34,926 nt of DNA from a virus: positions 1 through 34,926 of IMG/VR virus record IMGVR_UViG_3300040856_002589; one strand, written 5' to 3'. Every line of letters starts with the position of its first letter. Positions within the stretch are counted from its first letter, which is position 1. Below are positions 14,334-20,197 of the stretch, one piece after another. The position numbers were made by a program, and so were the translations under genes. The notes under the pieces are model-generated. The model did not search any database. It was not told where the DNA came from and saw nothing but the letters and a program-made list of their open reading frames with translations.

Positions 14334-14523
14334 ACAAAGAGAAAAATGCTGGAGTTTTGTGATGTCATCATTCACAAGAACTTATGGTGTCAAAAGAGTG
14401 ATGAACGAGGAGAAGTTCCACGAGATTGCACTCTTCTGGTGTGATGTCAATGCGATTGACAAATACAAAACTTTAGAAGAATATGATGCTTATTTTAAAA
14501 AATTATACGAGGAATGGCAATGA
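14323..14523 (+). CDS. Small hypothetical protein
   Basis: 66 residues (MDIKQREKCWSFVMSSFTRT..., ending YFKKLYEEWQ). GGAG lies about eight bases before its ATG, inside the previous gene. Its stop overlaps the next ATG (ATGA). No known domain. Confidence 0.7.
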   Translation: MDIKQREKCWSFVMSSFTRTYGVKRVMNEEKFHEIALFWCDVNAIDKYKTLEEYDAYFKKLYEEWQ

Positions 14524-14627
14524 CTGATTTTCCCTGGGGAGTAAGTATAGGACTTGGAATAGTTCTTTTAGGAACACTGGGCTGTATAGTGTACATTTGT
14601 TTCCTAGATAGTATAGAGGATAGATGA
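14520..14627 (+). CDS. 35-residue membrane micro-protein
   Basis: ATG overlaps the preceding TGA. The product MTDFPWGVSIGLGIVLLGTL... is essentially one membrane helix with a charged end (DSIEDR). Coupled position and hydrophobic profile support it. Confidence 0.65.
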   Translation: MTDFPWGVSIGLGIVLLGTLGCIVYICFLDSIEDR

Positions 14628-14687
14628 AAAGATTATTTCTTCTTGGATTGTTAGTTACAAGACTCATCACCAATGAAGGAGTGTTCA

Positions 14688-15008
14688 ATGAAGGCAGAAG
14701 ACCCAAACCAAAAACCCAGTCCCCAGAGGTCGTCAGGTTCATCAAGAGGACGCCCAAAAAAGGTGGAAAAAAAGGGTTCCGTATTAAATAAGTTAATCTT
14801 TGTCATCTGCTGTGCCATTATTGGATTCGTTGGAATCAACTTTGTTTCTTGTAACTTTATGATTCCAGGTTCTATGAATCGGGCAAATGCCAATGGAACA
14901 TTAAAAAACCCTCCTCCTCTAGATTGTAAAGAATCAGAGAAAAAAGGTTATGAGACACTACTTACGATTTTAACTACCGTGATTGCACTAAGGACGAAGA
15001 TTGAATAA
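14688..15008 (+). CDS. Small membrane protein with basic GRPKK segment
   Basis: 106 residues from the ATG at 14688, chosen because AAGGAG lies six bases upstream. N-terminus has an AT-hook-like RGRPKK at about 20-25, then a membrane span (LNKLIFVICCAIIGFVGINF), then a polar part with DCKESEKKGYETLLTILTTV. Conserved-looking in cyanophages; function unknown. Confidence 0.75.
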   Translation: MKAEDPNQKPSPQRSSGSSRGRPKKVEKKGSVLNKLIFVICCAIIGFVGINFVSCNFMIPGSMNRANANGTLKNPPPLDCKESEKKGYETLLTILTTVIALRTKIE

Positions 15009-15018
15009 ACAGAAATAT

Positions 15019-15675
15019 TTATTTTTTTCGAAGACGATAAACATAAATGTGTTTTCCCGGTGTATCGACATAATGTGCCTCACCAGTTTCCAATGCTTTC
15101 TTTACTTTTTTGGCGAAAGGTTTTAGTTTTTTGACTCCATTTTTATCAGTATAAAAAGTACGAATACATTTATCGTGATATGTTTGATCACCAAATTTGA
15201 TCAATTTTCCTTTTGCTGTCATTCCACGATACTCGAAATTTGATGCCTTATAAATGGTTCCTTCGTGATTATGAAAAGTATCAGCATAAGAAACAACCAC
15301 TTTATAGTCAGTGTTCTTCTTGAGCCATTTTAGTGTCTTTCCTATAAAATAACTTTCTGTATTTTTTGGTGTATTGTCAATACAACAAAGACGACGAAGT
15401 TCAATTACATCATCCTCAGAATCTGCATACTTCTTCCATGCGTTTGCCATACCAAGAGAACCATAAATCATGGCACCCACAAGATCATAACCATAAAACA
15501 AACCAAATACATGAGACACTCTGAGTCCATTGATGTTTGAGGAATAATGCCATTCCTCAATGAAGTCTCTAACTACCTGAATTGTGGTCTCTTTGACAGT
15601 AAATTCTTTAACTTTTACATCACGATAATCAAGATTTTCAGAGAGAAGGGATAATAGTGGATTGAACTTCTTCAT
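15019..15675 (-). CDS. Mom-like GNAT-fold DNA adenine modification protein
   Basis: 218 residues. The chain follows phage Mu Mom-family proteins: IEEWHYSSNINGLRVSHVFG, DLVGAMIYGSLG, DDVIELRRLCCIDNTPKNTE, SYFIGKTLKWLKKN, VVVSYADTFHNHEGTIYKAS NFEYRG. Mom converts adenine in phage DNA to an acetamido-adenine and blocks many restriction enzymes. Here it follows, with a 38-base overlap, a PD-(D/E)XK-like nuclease under one consensus promoter. The logical role is to protect DNA, either from host enzymes or from the partner nuclease. Similarity is judged by eye. Confidence 0.75.
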   Translation of the reverse strand: MKKFNPLLSLLSENLDYRDVKVKEFTVKETTIQVVRDFIEEWHYSSNINGLRVSHVFGLFYGYDLVGAMIYGSLGMANAWKKYADSEDDVIELRRLCCIDNTPKNTESYFIGKTLKWLKKNTDYKVVVSYADTFHNHEGTIYKASNFEYRGMTAKGKLIKFGDQTYHDKCIRTFYTDKNGVKKLKPFAKKVKKALETGEAHYVDTPGKHIYVYRLRKK

Positions 15676-16192
15676 ATGTTTCTCTAATTACCTGTTTAAT
15701 TGTATCACACAAGTCTTCATAATTTACTCCAATACTAGACCAAAAATCTTCTCCACCAATATACAAAACTTCGTCTTTATAATAACGATAAGATTCACTG
15801 ATGGCAGTCACAAAAAAAGGAGCAGTATTATTTTTTTGTGTTGTATTAAGAAGTTTATCGAGAGAATCTTTCTTATGTGTTCCAGTTTGCGTTGTTTTTG
15901 TTAGTTTCATCTGCCCTTCACCAAATGAAGTTCTGATGTCAATTCCTACAGTTTTCTTTTCTGCCTTGTCAATGTTTACCACATCTTTCCCACAAACGGC
16001 AGCAATTTCTTGTAATTTTAGTCCTAAACAAGTAGAGAATGTTCTTTCAAGTGTTGAATAGATATTAATCTCTTTGATTTCGGACTTAACGATACTGAGC
16101 TTTTTTTGTGGCTGATTTAGGTTGTATTTTATTTTCTTAATTGTTTTTTCTTTAAGTGGAATAAGAACATCATATATTTCCTGAGATACCAT
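15638..16192 (-). CDS. PD-(D/E)XK-like type II restriction endonuclease homologue
   Basis: 184 residues from the ATG at 16192 (199 from 16237, but the -10 box overlaps that ATG, so its RNA would begin after it). The middle holds a restriction-like core: LGLKLQEIAAVCGKDVVNID, then VGIDIRTSFGEGQMKLTKTT and QTGTHKKDSL. The GID...E-G-Q-x-K spacing fits PD-(D/E)XK with catalytic Asp, Glu/Gln and Lys. Later YIGGEDFWSSIGVNYEDL is typical of small type II enzymes. Followed by the Mom-like gene. Specific recognition site cannot be read. Confidence 0.65.
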   Translation of the reverse strand: MVSQEIYDVLIPLKEKTIKKIKYNLNQPQKKLSIVKSEIKEINIYSTLERTFSTCLGLKLQEIAAVCGKDVVNIDKAEKKTVGIDIRTSFGEGQMKLTKTTQTGTHKKDSLDKLLNTTQKNNTAPFFVTAISESYRYYKDEVLYIGGEDFWSSIGVNYEDLCDTIKQVIRETYEEVQSTIIPSL

Positions 16193-16213
16193 AATATACT
16201 TTCGGTTTTTCTT

Positions 16214-16230
16214 ATGAAACTTAGTTTCAT
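16214..16230 (-). repeat. Hairpin at the predicted 5' end of the nuclease mRNA
   Basis: ATGAAAC / GTTTCAT with a three-base loop. The predicted start site of the promoter at 16236 is at about 16229, so the transcript would open with this hairpin. Confidence 0.55.
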
Positions 16231-16235
16231 AAGTC

Positions 16236-16264
16236 ATTATATCCGATCATAAGAGATGTGTCAA
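16236..16264 (-). promoter_or_regulatory. Full-consensus sigma70 promoter of the nuclease/Mom cassette
   Basis: Minus strand TTGACA (16264-16259), 17 bases, TATAAT (16241-16236). It drives the nuclease and Mom-like genes and points to early expression. Confidence 0.8.
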
Positions 16265-16300
16265 CTAGATGACCGATAAGTACCAACAAGTCAGGTGATA

Positions 16301-16762
16301 TCATTTATAACCGATTTCTTTAAGACCTTCCCCCCAAAGTTGACTTTCTCTCTTGCGTCTTCTTAACAAACCTGCCTCTACAGAACTTCCAGGATTACGA
16401 TAAAGTACCAAAGCATCAGGAACTTCATTCCATTTCTTTTCTTTAAGAACTCTGGTGATTGTATTAAATCCTGATGAATTGTAGAAATTCGCACCCAAGT
16501 TATATGCGAACGAAATCAAAGCAGATTTCATTTTATCATTCATCTCACTCCAATAGGGTATTTTTTGTAGAGGAGGAATAAACTCTTTATTGAGTTGATA
16601 TATTAAGAGTTTTTCGCCCTCCTCTCTGGTAATTGTTTCGCCAATATAAAATGGTGTCCCATCCATTTTCCTAGTGCTACCATATGCGATAGTTATAGGT
16701 AATGCTCCTGTGTGAGGATCATAATATGCTTTGGAACTAAATCCTTCAAACTCCTTTATCAA
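16301..16762 (-). CDS. GH24 lysozyme (endolysin) domain, no ATG of its own
   Basis: 153 residues from a TTG at 16762; the frame is open without ATG or GTG back to about 16842. Features of T4-type lysozyme: IKEFEGF with catalytic Glu (residue 6), AYYDPHTGALPITIAYGST with Asp 15 and Thr 24, then NKEFIPPLQKIPYWSEMNDK and RRRKRESQLW. It cleaves peptidoglycan. GELIKEFEG-type proteins normally continue N-terminally, and here the upstream 23 codons (VEKAPSQGGALPTLEGLPEP...) read as a linker. It probably is the C-terminal domain of a fusion made by -1 frameshifting from the gene at 16828-17535. Confidence 0.9.
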   Translation of the reverse strand: MIKEFEGFSSKAYYDPHTGALPITIAYGSTRKMDGTPFYIGETITREEGEKLLIYQLNKEFIPPLQKIPYWSEMNDKMKSALISFAYNLGANFYNSSGFNTITRVLKEKKWNEVPDALVLYRNPGSSVEAGLLRRRKRESQLWGEGLKEIGYK

Positions 16763-16799
16763 TTCAATTCCAGGTTCTGGAAGTCCCTCAAGTGTTGGT

Positions 16800-16837
16800 A
16801 AGGCACCACCTTGTGATGGTGCCTTTTCTACTTTTTT
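16800..16837 (-). promoter_or_regulatory. Candidate programmed -1 ribosomal frameshift signal
   Basis: Minus strand slippery heptamer A AAA AAG (16837-16831) in the correct frame, followed at once by the TAG stop, a five-base spacer, and a perfect nine-base-pair stem AAGGCACCA / TGGTGCCTT (16825-16800, loop eight). This is the arrangement of the dnaX signal. Slipping by -1 joins the C39 domain to the lysozyme through a Pro/Gly-rich linker, giving about 411 residues. A sequencing error in the six-A run is the main alternative. Confidence 0.7.
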
Positions 16838-17535
16838 ACATCAAATAGCCTACCCCAACCATCTTTTGGATTCTTTACTGTCCATCTTTTTTGTAGAGTA
16901 GACTTTTTATAAACTACTTTCTTACCATTATCCACCGATTTTGTATATCCATCATAAAGATTCCCATAAGGATCGTGCGCGTAATAATCTCCAGATTCAG
17001 TTTTGCCAATACAAACAATCATATGTCCTGAACCAGTAGGAGCAGATTCTGGACCACGATGCAAAATACCAAGAACCACAGGACGACCAGCCTCTAGCTC
17101 TCTATCCAAATCATCAAAACCCAAATCATACCTAAATGCAGATTTGACTCCATAAGACTCTAACACTCTTGTTTGAACTGAGTGGTCAGTGGAGTTTCCT
17201 TGTGCTAGAACTTTTCTCAAGTAAGCATCATCACCTCTTGCACCTGATGGTAATGAATTGGGTTTAAGATACTCAAGACACATAGCACAAGCAGAAGAGT
17301 TACAGGTACTATCTGGAAGTCTATAGTTATCTGTTTGTGGATACCAAGGAACATCTAATAATATTTCATTAGAAGATTTAGTTCTTGCTCTATAAATCCT
17401 CACCCAGTTTGCATCATCTTCTAGTTCTTCTGGTGCTTTTTCTAAAAGAACTCTTTCAAAATCATCTACTGCAGCACGATGCTTTGGATTATTTTCATCA
17501 AAATACTTAAAAAAGTTTCTTAGTTCTATTTGCAT
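16828..17535 (-). CDS. C39-like cysteine peptidase domain protein
   Basis: 235 residues. After a helical N-terminus (MQIELRNFFKYFDENNPKHR...) comes a papain-like C39-type domain: DVPWYPQTDNYRLPDSTCNS with Gln 67 and Cys 78, GSGHMIVCIGK with His 171, and AHDPYG with Asp 188. In this family such domains cut peptides, including cell-wall cross-bridges. With the downstream lysozyme it would make a two-activity wall-degrading enzyme, for lysis or for entry as a virion component. It starts two bases after the upstream gene's stop and ends at the frameshift signal. Confidence 0.85.
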   Translation of the reverse strand: MQIELRNFFKYFDENNPKHRAAVDDFERVLLEKAPEELEDDANWVRIYRARTKSSNEILLDVPWYPQTDNYRLPDSTCNSSACAMCLEYLKPNSLPSGARGDDAYLRKVLAQGNSTDHSVQTRVLESYGVKSAFRYDLGFDDLDRELEAGRPVVLGILHRGPESAPTGSGHMIVCIGKTESGDYYAHDPYGNLYDGYTKSVDNGKKVVYKKSTLQKRWTVKNPKDGWGRLFDVKK

Positions 17536-17536
17536 T

Positions 17537-17695
17537 TTAGTACCTGAATTCCTCTAATCTATCTAGGAGTTCGTTCAGGTGTTTCTGTGCTACTGCCTTT
17601 GGATCACTTGTATAATGAGGTTCTTGTATAAGTTTATGTTTTTGTTTCATTATAAGAACTTTCATCTCATCTTTTGTGATGTGATTTCTAGGCAT
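17537..17695 (-). CDS. Small conserved hypothetical protein (52 aa)
   Basis: Start MPRNHITKDEMKVLIMKQKH at 17695; an in-frame ATG at 17716 lies inside the terminator hairpin and is unlikely. Contains EPHYTSDPKAVAQKHLNELL, recognised as a conserved cyanophage pattern. Just upstream of the peptidase gene in transcription order. Confidence 0.7.
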   Translation of the reverse strand: MPRNHITKDEMKVLIMKQKHKLIQEPHYTSDPKAVAQKHLNELLDRLEEFRY

Positions 17696-17699
17696 ATAC

Positions 17700-17734
17700 A
17701 AAAAAACTCTACCCATTATTTATGGATAGAGTTT
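17700..17734 (-). terminator. Intrinsic terminator after hli
   Basis: Minus strand stem of 13 pairs (AAACTCTATCCAT / ATGGGTAGAGTTT, one G-U) with a five-base loop and a T-run. It ends the hli-ferredoxin transcript. Confidence 0.85.
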
Positions 17735-17755
17735 GTTTTTATTGGGTTCTTATAC

Positions 17756-17875
17756 TCAGAAGACTCCCGGAAGAATTTGTCCAGTAGTAAGATAAGTACC
17801 AACCGCAATTACAAACCCAAGCATCGCAAGTCTTCCATTCAGTTTTTCGTTTTCTTCAGTCCATCCAAATTTCAT
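17756..17875 (-). CDS. hli: High-light-inducible protein (39 aa)
   Basis: MKFGWTEENEKLNGRLAMLG... has the one-helix chlorophyll-binding Hli motif ENEKLNGRLAMLGFVIAV and a short tail (TTGQILPGVF). AAGGAG lies nine bases before the ATG. Hli proteins protect photosystem assembly under excess light; phages express them with psbA. Small even for the family, but the motif is complete. Confidence 0.93.
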   Translation of the reverse strand: MKFGWTEENEKLNGRLAMLGFVIAVGTYLTTGQILPGVF

Positions 17876-17887
17876 TGTTCTTTCTCC

Positions 17888-18022
17888 TTAGTAATGTTTG
17901 AAAAGTTTAGATTCTAGATAAGGTCTTTTAAACACTTGGATAAAAGACATATCTTTTAAGATTTCTTTTTGTTGTGGGGATAGAGAACCCCAACGCAGTC
18001 GTGCAAGAATATATTTAAGCAT
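17888..18022 (-). CDS. Small hypothetical protein (44 aa)
   Basis: [20 protein letters not shown]..., overlapping the upstream gene end by eight bases and ending 13 bases before hli. Basic and aromatic. Belongs to the photosynthesis operon by position; role unknown. Confidence 0.6.
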   Translation of the reverse strand: MLKYILARLRWGSLSPQQKEILKDMSFIQVFKRPYLESKLFKHY

Positions 18023-18206
18023 TATAAGGATGTTTTTGTTTCAACTCAGGATTTGGAATACTATTAAGTTTTTCTTTGATAGGTTTAATCACAATAAACT
18101 TATCATTCTTTAAAGTACCTGCGATTTTCACTTCAAGTTGAGCATCATTATCCCACCCGATTTCTTGGAGAGCAACTCCAAGTTGTCCTAACATACCGGC
18201 ACTCAC
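18015..18206 (-). CDS. Small conserved protein, GTG start
   Basis: 63 residues. I start it at the GTG at 18206 because GAGGAG is five bases upstream and the GTG overlaps the ferredoxin TGA; an ATG at 18194 is the alternative. Sequence [32 protein letters not shown] looks like a compact fold. Its tight coupling to ferredoxin suggests a photosynthesis-related accessory. Confidence 0.65.
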   Translation of the reverse strand: MSAGMLGQLGVALQEIGWDNDAQLEVKIAGTLKNDKFIVIKPIKEKLNSIPNPELKQKHPYNA

Positions 18207-18496
18207 AGGTTCTCCTCTTGCTCTGTCAGGATGACACAATCGCTCGTGGGATACGCCACACAAGTGAGTACCCAACCATCAGCAATCTGGTCGTCATCAA
18301 GGAACGATTGCTCCTCATTATCTACGGTGCCAGAGATGAGTTTTCCAGCACAAGCTGAGCAAGCACCCGCTTTACACGACGAAGGAAGGTCTACGCCTGC
18401 CTCTTCTGCTGCTTCAAGAATATATTGATCATCTTGACACTCAATAGTAGTTTCAGTGCCGTCAGGAGATTGAAGAGTGATGTTAAAAACAGTCAT
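18203..18496 (-). CDS. petF: Plant-type [2Fe-2S] ferredoxin
   Basis: 97 residues, normal for the family. Cluster ligands are C41, C46, C49 ([13 protein letters not shown]) and C79 (LTCVAYP). Ferredoxin carries electrons from photosystem I or other donors. In cyanophages it may feed bilin-synthesis or other reductases. Its start overlaps the stop of a 28-residue membrane peptide (TAATG). Confidence 0.96.
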   Translation of the reverse strand: MTVFNITLQSPDGTETTIECQDDQYILEAAEEAGVDLPSSCKAGACSACAGKLISGTVDNEEQSFLDDDQIADGWVLTCVAYPTSDCVILTEQEENL

Positions 18497-18582
18497 TAGT
18501 AAGTGTCACAGAGTTTTTCTACAGATGCTGCCAGCAAAACAAAGAAGGCAACTGATGTTATTGTAAACAGAAGTGAAGTCAT
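18496..18582 (-). CDS. 28-residue membrane peptide coupled to ferredoxin
   Basis: [20 protein letters not shown]... ending EKLCDTY. One membrane helix. Its TAA shares a base with the ferredoxin ATG, and it begins ten bases after the hli stop, so translation is probably coupled. A promoter (18560-18588) lies at and inside its 5' end. Confidence 0.7.
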   Translation of the reverse strand: MTSLLFTITSVAFFVLLAASVEKLCDTY

Positions 18583-18588
18583 TGTCAA
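18560..18588 (-). promoter_or_regulatory. Internal sigma70-type promoter ahead of ferredoxin
   Basis: Minus strand TTGACA (18588-18583), 17 bases, TACAAT (18565-18560). It would give a shorter ferredoxin transcript lacking the first hli. Confidence 0.6.
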
Positions 18589-18591
18589 GTC

Positions 18592-18801
18592 TCAAACGAC
18601 ACCAAAGAAGAGATTGCCAGTCAGTGCATAAGAAATAGCACCTGCAACAATTCCAAGCATGGCCCAACGACCATTCATTTTTTCTGCCTTCTCAGCATAA
18701 GGTTCAATGCCGTAACGATCAAGATCCTCTTGAGTCATATACATTGCGGGTTCTTTAGCAAACATATTCATTTGCCCGAACTCATTTTTCGTAACCGTCA
18801 T
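18592..18801 (-). CDS. hli: High-light-inducible protein (69 aa)
   Basis: The C-terminal half has EKAEKMNGRWAMLGIVAGAI, the chlorophyll-binding helix, followed by SYALTGNLFFGVV. The N-terminal 40 residues are polar (MTVTKNEFGQMNMFAKEPAM...). First gene of the operon hli, micro-peptide, petF, 18015 gene, 17888 gene, hli. Confidence 0.95.
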   Translation of the reverse strand: MTVTKNEFGQMNMFAKEPAMYMTQEDLDRYGIEPYAEKAEKMNGRWAMLGIVAGAISYALTGNLFFGVV

Positions 18802-18807
18802 TATCTT

Positions 18808-18823
18808 TTGTAAAGATTTACAA
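18808..18823 (-). promoter_or_regulatory. Palindrome at the predicted hli start site
   Basis: TTGTAAA / TTTACAA separated by two bases, directly downstream of the -10. It could be an operator or a 5'-end hairpin. Confidence 0.5.
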
Positions 18824-18827
18824 CACC

Positions 18828-18856
18828 AGTATATAGCAAAAAAAGAGGGGTGTCAA
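18828..18856 (-). promoter_or_regulatory. Sigma70 promoter of the hli-petF operon, nested in a terminator
   Basis: Minus strand TTGACA (18856-18851), 17 bases, TATACT (18833-18828). The -35 lies in the loop and stem of the terminator at 18838-18862, and the terminator T-run forms the spacer. Confidence 0.85.
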
Positions 18857-18862
18857 CCCCTC
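18838..18862 (-). terminator. Intrinsic terminator upstream of the hli operon
   Basis: Stem GAGGGGT / ACCCCTC, four-base loop, seven T. Ends transcription from the gene at 18893-19420 while carrying the -35 of the next operon. Confidence 0.85.
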
Positions 18863-18892
18863 CTTAAGATTTTGTTTAGATTTGCTGACTTG

Positions 18893-19420
18893 TCAACCAA
18901 TAATACTATCTCTCCATTCTTCACTCATATTCACCATAATAGCCTCTGCTGCTTCTGGTGTCTCAGCATAACCTTCATCAAGTAGATGAGAGAGAATGAT
19001 GTCGTAAAGGTCATAGTGGTCAGAAAGTCCCCGTCTCTCAGCAGCATTTCCCATTCTTCTCAACATATCTTCTCTTTTTTTCTTTTTTATATCTTCAGGA
19101 CTCATATTATTTGCTTTCTTCTCTACTGATGCTCGATAATACTTTCCGTGAGAACCGCCTCCACCAATACTTTTCGCAACAGGTTTTCTTTTACCTCTTC
19201 TTTGTTTATGTGCCTGTTGTCTATTTTGATTTACACTCATATCACCAGACTGAACATTCATATCCAAATGTCTTTTTTGTCTTGGACTTAATCTATCAGT
19301 ATGTCTTTTGTCACGAGCATCAAGTTTCTTCCAATCACTCATAGTATCATCAACTTTTGCTTCATTCATAACAACTTCCATATATGCCTCTTGGAGATTG
19401 CGAAGTTCTTGTGCGTCCAT
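18893..19420 (-). CDS. Structural-type protein sharing end modules with 33548-34111
   Basis: 175 residues. N-terminal module MDAQELRNLQEAYMEVV, a very basic Gln/Arg/Lys-rich middle (SVNQNRQQAHKQRRGKRKPV), and C-terminal module LYDIILSHLLDEGYAETPEA then IMVNMSEEW. Both modules recur in 33548-34111 with a different middle. In cyanophages these modules occur in virion-associated proteins. The basic middle would bind DNA, consistent with a packaged protein (inference). Confidence 0.7.
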   Translation of the reverse strand: MDAQELRNLQEAYMEVVMNEAKVDDTMSDWKKLDARDKRHTDRLSPRQKRHLDMNVQSGDMSVNQNRQQAHKQRRGKRKPVAKSIGGGGSHGKYYRASVEKKANNMSPEDIKKKKREDMLRRMGNAAERRGLSDHYDLYDIILSHLLDEGYAETPEAAEAIMVNMSEEWRDSIIG

Positions 19421-19455
19421 TTTACAAATACTTTTTAGTTATTTATTAAAGTAAG

Positions 19456-20088
19456 TTATCTACCAAGAACCCAATTTTCACCAGGACATTCTATTGATAA
19501 TTTATTATTTCCTTTACCATCATTCCACCATTTTTTACCATAGTGAGAATGATTTTCTCCAGTGTATTTACCTTTTTTTACTTCACTTTGTTTTCTTCTA
19601 GTTTCTTCTGAAAGAGGTTTTCCTTTCTTTTTTATACTTATTTTTTTCCTAGTTTCTTCTGAATGAGATTTACCATAAAAATGATTGTTTACTCCTTTAT
19701 TTGCTTCACTATTTTTTCGTCTATGCTCTTCAGATTGTTTTCTACCATAACTAGGATTATTTTCACCTTTCATCATTTCACTATGTCTTCTTTTAAATTC
19801 TTCACTCTTCAAGGAACCAGAAGCACCTTCACCACCATTAGTCCTATTTCTCAATATTCCAGTTCCTAAATCTTTCCTACCAAGAACTGAAATCATATAC
19901 TCTTCGTGATTGAATGCTTCCTCTTCTGTCAAATTTTGTTTAAGAAATATAATTTTGGATTTATCTTTTGGTTTTTTTATTTTTCTATTAGAAGAGTAAA
20001 TTCTATCTTTAACTCCTTTACCAATATAGTAAGGAGTTCCATCTTCACGCAGGTATGCGTAAGTATAAAATATACTAGTGTCTTTCAT
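19456..20088 (-). CDS. GIY-YIG homing endonuclease with NUMOD3 repeats
   Basis: 210 residues. Residues 7-95 hold the GIY-YIG domain: FYTYAYLREDGTPYYIGKG with catalytic Arg in KDRIYSS and Glu/Asn in TNGGEG. Residues 110-190 have four to five NUMOD3-type DNA-binding repeats (SEEHRRKNSEANKGVNN and similar). SegA-like free-standing homing enzyme located between the porin and a structural gene. Preceded by copy 1 of the structured element at 20089-20187. Confidence 0.93.
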   Translation of the reverse strand: MKDTSIFYTYAYLREDGTPYYIGKGVKDRIYSSNRKIKKPKDKSKIIFLKQNLTEEEAFNHEEYMISVLGRKDLGTGILRNRTNGGEGASGSLKSEEFKRRHSEMMKGENNPSYGRKQSEEHRRKNSEANKGVNNHFYGKSHSEETRKKISIKKKGKPLSEETRRKQSEVKKGKYTGENHSHYGKKWWNDGKGNNKLSIECPGENWVLGR

Positions 20089-20187
20089 CTGCTCTTAAAT
20101 TGGTTCGCAATACTATTTATAAAAGAAAAGAGGGCATTTCTGCCCCCCAATCTCTACCTTAAAGATGCGAACCAATTAAGGCATTTT
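20089..20187 (-). promoter_or_regulatory. Endonuclease leader element, copy 1
   Basis: Outer arms TGCGAACCAATT (20166-20177) and AATTGGTTCGCA (20098-20109) are perfect complements. Between them are a terminator (GGGCA/TGCCC with GAAA loop, 20132-20145, then T-rich) and a late box TATAAATA (20121-20114). The 5' arm can itself fold as CCTTAA/TTAAGG. The 3' arm ends beside the AAGAG ribosome site of the endonuclease gene. See findings for the comparison with copies 2 and 3. Confidence 0.75.
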
Positions 20188-20195
20188 TATTTATA
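20188..20195 (-). promoter_or_regulatory. T4-type late promoter box
   Basis: TATAAATA on the minus strand between the porin stop and element copy 1. Confidence 0.5.
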
Positions 20196-20197
20196 CC

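Noticed and set aside
14624-14791. 55-codon plus-strand ORF starting MKRLFLLGLLVTRL, coupled by ATGA
   Set aside because: It overlaps the better gene at 14688-15008 for 104 bases, and the later gene has a strong ribosome site; the end of the ORF is a frame-shifted reading of the basic segment. Possible but not supported.
16301-16762. Independent lysozyme gene starting at TTG 16762
   Set aside because: No ribosome site precedes it, a start there would cut into the first helix of the family, and the frame is open to the slippery site. Not excluded, but less likely than the fusion.
18893-18905. GGTTGACA at the stop of the structural-type gene as a promoter
   Set aside because: The sequence 16-18 bases downstream (AAAATC/CAAAAT) is a poor -10.
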